Shown in pieces: positions 6,483 to 11,310 of a stretch of 11,310 nt of DNA. The position numbers were made by a program, and so were the translations under genes. The notes below the pieces were generated by a model that was given only the letters and a program-made list of their open reading frames with translations, was not told the DNA's origin and ran no database searches. This stretch comes from JANWLD01 sp036276695 (GTDB lineage: Bacteria; Patescibacteriota; Saccharimonadia; Saccharimonadales; 2-12-FULL-41-12): the NCBI GenBank assembly GCA_036276695.1, contig DASUOI010000047.1, forward strand, positions 1 to 11,310, given 5' to 3'. Position 1 is the first letter of the stretch. The number at the start of each line of letters is the position of its first letter.

Positions 6483-6896
6483 TTATTTACCCGCCTTTTT
6501 AGCACCGTATTTAGAACGGCCTTGTTTGCGGTTTTCCACGCCTTGGAGGTCAAGGTTACCGCGCACTATGTGATATCTGACACCAGGAAGGTCGGGAACT
6601 CTACCGCCTCTGACTAAGACCACGGCATGTTCCTGCAGGTTATGTCCTTCCCCGCCTATATAAGCCCAAACTTCATGCCCGTTGGTTAACCTGACGCGAG
6701 CTACTTTGCGTAGCGCAGAATTCGGTTTCTTCGGGGTCTTAGTGGTTACTTTTACGCAAACACCTCTTTTGAAAGGAGAGTCTTTTTCGTAATTACGGGT
6801 CTTAAGGTTATTCGTGACGCGCTGAAGAGCTGGCGATTTACTTTTGGTAAATGCCTTTTTCCTCGGTTTCCGGACTAGTTGATTGATTGTAGGCAT
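6483..6896 (-). CDS. rpsL: 30S ribosomal protein S12
   Basis: S12 sits at the 30S decoding centre and controls tRNA selection accuracy. At 137 residues it is the longer form, as in Bacillus, with extra residues (about 26-42) before K-R-G-V-C compared with the 124-residue E. coli protein. Conserved blocks are present: T-P-K-K-P-N-S-A-L-R-K (54-64), with Lys56 at the E. coli Lys43 position, and G-G-E-G-H-N-L-Q-E-H (81-90). R-G-G-R-V-P-D-L-P-G (96-105) includes the Asp102 that RimO methylthiolates in many bacteria. The usual Lys before that Asp (Lys88 in E. coli, counting Met) is Pro101, a site where substitutions give streptomycin resistance. The ATG has AGGGGT at 9-base spacing. The 54-bp gap to rpoC shows no strong promoter or terminator. 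Confidence 0.99.
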   Translation of the reverse strand: MPTINQLVRKPRKKAFTKSKSPALQRVTNNLKTRNYEKDSPFKRGVCVKVTTKTPKKPNSALRKVARVRLTNGHEVWAYIGGEGHNLQEHAVVLVRGGRVPDLPGVRYHIVRGNLDLQGVENRKQGRSKYGAKKAGK

Positions 6897-6950
6897 ATTA
6901 AAATGACCCCTGTTTTCTAATCTGTAACATAGAAGTAGACTCTAGCATAT

Positions 6951-9900
6951 TTATTGATTATCCTCAAGCATCACGGCCTCTTTAGGCTGGATTTCATTGT
7001 TGATATTTTGAAAATCTTCTTCATCCTCTTCTGGTATAGCGCCCGTTCCAACCGGAATCCTTCTACCTAAGATTACGTTTTCTTTAAGGCCGAACAAGCG
7101 ATCAACCTTGCCGCTGGTAGCAGCAGCTATCAGTACGCGAGTCGTGTCCTGGAAGGAAGCAGCAGACAGGAATGAATCCGTGCTTAGGCTAGCCTTGGTT
7201 ATACCAAGCAGAAGCTGGTTAAACACAGCTGGTTTCTTACCTTTGGAGGCCAACTGTTCATTGGTTTCAACAACAAGCAATTTGCTTACTATGTCGCCAG
7301 TTACAAATTCGCTGTCACCGCTATCTTCAATCTGAACCCTTGAGAACATCTGCTTGACGATAATTTCCAGATGTTTATCGGAAATGTACTGGCCCTGGCT
7401 GGCAAAAATCCTTAGGATTTCGTTCATGATGTAGCGCTGAGTAGCTTCTACGCCTTTAAGTCTCATTAGATCATGTAGATTAACAGAACCATTCGTCAGC
7501 TTATGACCAGCTTCGACAGTATCGCCATCTTTTACCAGAAGCTGTTTATAGCTAGGAATTTCGTATTTGACCACGCTCTGTCCGGCTGGAGTAATGGTAA
7601 TCGCCTTTTTTGTAAGCGAGACTTTGCCAGCAACCGGAGCTATAAGTGGATCTTTACCGCCTTCGGCGCTGGCAACCACGTCGCCAACTGCAACATCGGT
7701 ACCACTTTCCACTTGGACGTTCCTGTCGCCTATGGTCAGTTTGGCTGCTTTTGCTTTATCGTCAGTGACCTGAACTATGTATTGCTCATCTTCTTCCCAT
7801 ACTGCTAATTTTCCTGAGATATCCGCTAAGAAAGCTTTTCCTTTAGGTACACGGACTTCAAAGAGCTCTTCTACGCGCGGCAGACCCTGGGTGATATCGT
7901 CGGCAATCGCCGCACCGCCGGAGTGGAAAGTTCTAAGTGTAAGCTGAGTGCCTGGTTCGCCGATACTTTGTGCGGCGATTACGCCAACAGGACTGTAAGA
8001 TTTGACAATATCTCCCGTAGCCGGGTCAAGACCATAGCTTTTCGGGTGGACACCGCGTATTGAATTACTGCTTAATACGCTCATTATCTTTACTCCGTCA
8101 AGATTTTCATCAGCTTCAATCTGCTCGGCGATTTCCTGAGTGATAAGTTGGCCCTTTTTAATATATTTTGCTACGGCTGCTGCTGCGTATCGTCCGCTTA
8201 GGCGGGATGCATAAGAAACACCGACTTCTTTAGCGTCAGAACGATAAAGAGCAAAGCCTGGGTCGTCGTTGCTTTCTTCGTCAATAGTGAATACATCTTG
8301 AGCAACATCTACCAAACGCCTTGTCAGGTAGCCTGAATCGGCAGTTTTTAGCGCTGTGTCAATCAGACCCTTCCTCTGGCCACGGCTAGAGGTAAAGTAT
8401 TCCAACGGACTTAGCCCATCACGGTAGTTGCTTTTTACAGGCAGCTCCATAGCGCGGCCGGTAGCGTCTGAAAGAATTCCAACTGAGCCGATAATCTGCT
8501 TAACCTGGACGATAGAACCTCTCGCACCGGAAGTAACGGATAGGGACATGGCGTTATCTTCGCCGATAAATTGCTCTGTGATTGCTTCTTGCACTTTCGA
8601 GTCGGCGTCAGTCCAAGTCTCAATCGTCAATCTATAGCGTTCTTCGTCGGTTATGAATCCTTCGTCAAACTGCTCGCTGACTTTTTTAGCTCGTTCTTCA
8701 GCACCGTCTAGGATTTCTTTGAGTTTTTCAACATCAACGAAGTCGCTCATCCCCATGGAAAGCCCAGACTTAGTAGCGTAGTCAAAGCCCAGCGTCTTAA
8801 GACTGTCTGCAATCTCAGCACTCTTTTCCTGACCATATTTGCGGTAAACTTCGCTCATTACCTGGGAAAGCTTTTTCTTATTCATAGCCGTATCCTGGAA
8901 ATTAAAATCTTCTGGGAAAATTTCGTTAAAAATAAAGCGCCCTAAGGTAGATGCCCGTCTCTCGCCTCTGAATTCTATGGATATTTTGTCCTGTAACATT
9001 ATCTTGTCTCCGTCAAAGGCCATCAATGCCTCAGACAGATTGGAATAGAATTTTGTATCTTTTTTGTCGCTGTCGGGCCGCTCGTAGGTCAAGTAGTAAC
9101 AACCTAAGACTATATCTTGTTCGATGTGCAAAATCGGTGAGCCGTCAGCCGGCTTAAGCAGGTTTTTGTTAGCTGCCATTATATTTTTTGCTTCATCTTG
9201 AGCTTTAGCGCTAAGCGGTAAATGAACAGCCATTTGGTCTCCATCAAAGTCAGCATTGAAACCTTTACACACCAAAGGATGGAGCTGGATAGCCTTACCT
9301 TCAATAAGAACAGGCTGGAAAGCCTGGATACTTAGGCGGTGCAAGCTCGGTGCACGATTTAGAAGTACATATTTGTCCTTTATGACCTCGTCTAAAGCAT
9401 CCCATACGGCCGTCTCGCCTAGTTCAATCATCCTTGTAGCTGAACGGATGTTGTGTGCAAACTCCTGGTCAATCAACCGTCCGATTACGAATGGTTTGAA
9501 AAGTTCAAGCGCCATCATTTTAGGAAGACCGCACTGGAACATCTTGAGTTCAGGTCCGGCAACAATAACCGATCGTCCTGAGTAGTCCACGCGCTTTCCA
9601 AGCAGGTTTTGCCTGAATCGCCCTTGCTTGCCTTTCAGCATATCGCTAAGAGACTTCAGCCTTCTTCTCTGTCCGCTGGCAGCTACAGCCCGACCGCTTC
9701 TAGCGCTGGAATTATCTATTAGAGCGTCAACAGCTTCTTGGAGCATTCTTTGTTCGTTTCGACAGATAACTTCCGGAGCATTAAGGTCTATAAGTTTTTT
9801 CAAACGATTATTTCGGTTGATAACCCTGCGGTAAAGATCATTCAAGTCGCTTGTAGCAAACCGGCCGCCTGTCAGCTGGACCATAGGACGAAGGTCTGGA

Positions 9901-10805
9901 GGGATCACTGGAAGCACGCTTAAACACATACTTGTCGGCTTTATGCCTGCCCGCTCCATAGACTCGAGCAGTCTTAATCGTTTCAAGATTTTCTTTTTAC
10001 GCTGGCCTTTAGCTTCTTCGGCTTCCTCGTTAAGCTGGGCTATAAGTTTGGAAAGGTTTATTTCTTCAAGTAATTCTTTAAAGACGCCTCCGCCCATACC
10101 GACTTCTATGAGGTCTTGAACTTCTTCCGGTATTGCCCGGTAGTCATTCTCGTTCAGCAGGTTGTACTTTTCAAGCGAGACCAGCATGTCTTTGTACTCA
10201 TTGAACTCGCTCGTCAGCTCTTCAATCTCTTTGGTCTGGGCTTCCGCAAGAGCTTTTACGTTTGCGTCATCTTTTTTGGCTTCTTCTTCGTAGCGAGCTT
10301 TGATAGCTTCTTGTGCAGCAGCAAACTCGGCTTCTTTATCAGTAAGCATCTGGTCGCGTTTCTTGGTATCAACGGATTTTATAATGTAGCTGGCAAAATA
10401 TGCGACTCTTTCCAAACTCTTCACTGTCATGCCTAGTAACAAGCCTACAGCGCTTGGAGTTCCCCTAAGGAACCAAATGTGCGTAACGGGAGATGCTAGC
10501 TGTATATGCCCCATTCGCTCGCGGCGCACTATGGATTTCGTAACAAGCTCGCCTTTTTTATCCACTGCTGCTTCGCGGGAACGTACACCGCGGTATTTGG
10601 CGTCATGCGGATTTATGTCTTTTGCAGGGCCGAATATTCGCTCGCAGAAAAGCCCGTCGCGTTCCGGTTTTTGAGTTCTGTAGTTTATAGTTTCCGGTTT
10701 GGTGACTTCGCCATAGCTCCAATCTAGAATGTCGTCTGAGCTGGCAACAGCCAGTCTGACAGCGTCAAAATCGGAAATATTGGTACTTGAGTGGTATCTA
10801 CGCAT
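6951..10805 (-). CDS. rpoC: RNA polymerase subunit beta', lacking both classical zinc sites
   Basis: This 1284-residue beta' carries the catalytic N-A-D-F-D-G-D-Q motif with Mg-binding Asp519, Asp521 and Asp523. It has the clamp and rudder/lid region (about 300-410, with G-G-R-F-A-T-S-D-L-N-D-L-Y-R-R), a bridge helix (about 798-836, L-E-Y-F to D-V-A-Q-D), a trigger loop (about 945-965, with Arg958 and His961) and a normal C-terminal end. The Cys4 N-terminal zinc domain is present by length, but its cysteines are Pro66, Asp68, Val81 and Lys84. The second zinc site reads Ser845, Ser913, His920 and Ser923. A highly charged helical insert occupies about 146-212. The trigger-loop Met that stacks on the NTP in E. 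coli (Met932) is Leu957. There is no large SI3-type insert in the trigger loop. The ATG overlaps the rpoB stop by 8 bp, with GGAAG 9 bases upstream. Confidence 0.99.
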   Translation of the reverse strand: MRRYHSSTNISDFDAVRLAVASSDDILDWSYGEVTKPETINYRTQKPERDGLFCERIFGPAKDINPHDAKYRGVRSREAAVDKKGELVTKSIVRRERMGHIQLASPVTHIWFLRGTPSAVGLLLGMTVKSLERVAYFASYIIKSVDTKKRDQMLTDKEAEFAAAQEAIKARYEEEAKKDDANVKALAEAQTKEIEELTSEFNEYKDMLVSLEKYNLLNENDYRAIPEEVQDLIEVGMGGGVFKELLEEINLSKLIAQLNEEAEEAKGQRKKKILKRLRLLESMERAGIKPTSMCLSVLPVIPPDLRPMVQLTGGRFATSDLNDLYRRVINRNNRLKKLIDLNAPEVICRNEQRMLQEAVDALIDNSSARSGRAVAASGQRRRLKSLSDMLKGKQGRFRQNLLGKRVDYSGRSVIVAGPELKMFQCGLPKMMALELFKPFVIGRLIDQEFAHNIRSATRMIELGETAVWDALDEVIKDKYVLLNRAPSLHRLSIQAFQPVLIEGKAIQLHPLVCKGFNADFDGDQMAVHLPLSAKAQDEAKNIMAANKNLLKPADGSPILHIEQDIVLGCYYLTYERPDSDKKDTKFYSNLSEALMAFDGDKIMLQDKISIEFRGERRASTLGRFIFNEIFPEDFNFQDTAMNKKKLSQVMSEVYRKYGQEKSAEIADSLKTLGFDYATKSGLSMGMSDFVDVEKLKEILDGAEERAKKVSEQFDEGFITDEERYRLTIETWTDADSKVQEAITEQFIGEDNAMSLSVTSGARGSIVQVKQIIGSVGILSDATGRAMELPVKSNYRDGLSPLEYFTSSRGQRKGLIDTALKTADSGYLTRRLVDVAQDVFTIDEESNDDPGFALYRSDAKEVGVSYASRLSGRYAAAAVAKYIKKGQLITQEIAEQIEADENLDGVKIMSVLSSNSIRGVHPKSYGLDPATGDIVKSYSPVGVIAAQSIGEPGTQLTLRTFHSGGAAIADDITQGLPRVEELFEVRVPKGKAFLADISGKLAVWEEDEQYIVQVTDDKAKAAKLTIGDRNVQVESGTDVAVGDVVASAEGGKDPLIAPVAGKVSLTKKAITITPAGQSVVKYEIPSYKQLLVKDGDTVEAGHKLTNGSVNLHDLMRLKGVEATQRYIMNEILRIFASQGQYISDKHLEIIVKQMFSRVQIEDSGDSEFVTGDIVSKLLVVETNEQLASKGKKPAVFNQLLLGITKASLSTDSFLSAASFQDTTRVLIAAATSGKVDRLFGLKENVILGRRIPVGTGAIPEEDEEDFQNINNEIQPKEAVMLEDNQ

Positions 10806-11310
10806 CTTCTTTGGCTTCCTTTTCTTCTTTTACTTCAATCTTGTCTTCCGAGCCCTGCTCATCCTCATCAACGGCGGTTGCAACTGTAGTAGCAGGTATA
10901 TCGTCTTCCAGTTCCATCACAGCGAATTCATCGCTTTGAGCATTCTCCGTAACATCAACATTGCTGGCTTCCGGCGCGGGAACTTCTACATCCGACTGGC
11001 TCTTGGCTTCGTCTTTAATATTCTCAGCCAATACAGCTTCAGCATCTATGATTTCATTCTGATCAATCAGGTCAACCTTCAAACCAAGACCTTGCAGTTC
11101 CTTGACTAGCACGTTGAAGCTTTCCGGGACTTTCGGTCCTACAATGTCAGTCTGTTTGATGATAGACTCATATGCCTTGCTTCGGCCGTAAACATCGTCA
11201 GATTTGATAGTAAGCATTTCCTGTAAGGTATGCGCGGCGCCATAAGCTTCCAGCGCCCAGACTTCCATCTCTCCGAATCTCTGGCCGCCGTTTTGGGCTT
11301 TACCGCCCAG
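10798..11310 (-). CDS. rpoB: RNA polymerase subunit beta, C-terminal part (partial, runs off the right edge)
   Basis: The frame is open to the window edge, and the last 170 residues are present. They begin with the invariant beta C-terminal block, G-G-K-A-Q-N-G-G-Q-R-F-G-E-M-E followed by V-W-A-L-E-A-Y-G-A-A, which packs against beta' near the clamp and switch regions. The usual Phe in K-A-Q-F-G-G is Asn. After V-P-E-S-F-N-V-L-V-K-E-L-Q the family normally ends within about 15-20 residues. Here roughly 85 more follow, very acidic (about 29 Asp/Glu against 6 Lys) and low in complexity, ending K-E-E-K-E-A-K-E-D-A. This looks like a disordered tail. The rpoB stop TAG overlaps the rpoC start (ATGCGTAG), implying coupled translation and equal subunit synthesis. 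The start and most domains lie outside the window. Confidence 0.98.
   Translation of the reverse strand: MGGKAQNGGQRFGEMEVWALEAYGAAHTLQEMLTIKSDDVYGRSKAYESIIKQTDIVGPKVPESFNVLVKELQGLGLKVDLIDQNEIIDAEAVLAENIKDEAKSQSDVEVPAPEASNVDVTENAQSDEFAVMELEDDIPATTVATAVDEDEQGSEDKIEVKEEKEAKEDA

Noticed and set aside
6897..6950. An internal promoter between rpoC and rpsL
   Set aside because: TATGCT and TATGTT hexamers occur on the - strand, but no TTGACA-like element sits at 16-18 bases from either; AT-richness alone explains them.
1..11310. CRISPR array, tRNA, IS element, phage genes or a defence or toxin-antitoxin system
   Set aside because: No direct-repeat array, cloverleaf, transposase or known toxin/antitoxin motif was seen by eye; the two adjacent ORFans at 2795-3552 lack any such motif.

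Overview
The window holds two gene clusters facing each other. On the + strand (1-2779) is a tightly overlapped shikimate-pathway operon: the 3' end of a shikimate kinase, then aroE, aroD and aroC. On the - strand (11310 down to 2795) is the RNA-polymerase/str operon: the rpoB 3' end, rpoC, rpsL, rpsG, an unrecognised 97-residue ORF, fusA, and two more small unrecognised ORFs. The clusters converge with only 15 bp between the aroC stop and the last - strand stop. I see no tRNA, rRNA, IS element, CRISPR array or long repeat. No stretch over 300 bases lacks a gene; the longest gap is 54 bp.

The organism is a bacterium using the standard code: UGA ends aroK, aroE, aroD and aroC, so this is not a UGA=Gly lineage. 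The RpoC and EF-G sequences are divergent at sites that are nearly invariant elsewhere. They resemble what I remember of Patescibacteria (CPR), most likely Candidatus Saccharibacteria. This placement is from memory and was not checked. If correct, a chorismate-forming operon is unusual, because these lineages generally lack amino-acid biosynthesis.

The information-processing operon supplies the beta and beta' subunits of RNA polymerase, two 30S proteins (S12, S7) and the translocase EF-G. tuf, often next after fusA, is absent here; its place is taken by two ORFans. The aro genes encode three sequential steps to shikimate-3-phosphate plus the final chorismate synthase. The dehydroquinate synthase, EPSP synthase and DAHP synthase genes are not in this window.

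Most worth a second look are four things. First, EF-G has lost the guanine-specifying Asp of the G4 motif (NKxD is NKIN) and also has an altered G5 motif. Second, beta' has lost all eight cysteines of both classical zinc sites by substitution, without deletion at the N-terminal site. Third, there is a lineage-specific charged coiled-coil insert in beta' and a long acidic tail on beta. Fourth, a four-cysteine ORFan is coupled between rpsG and fusA.
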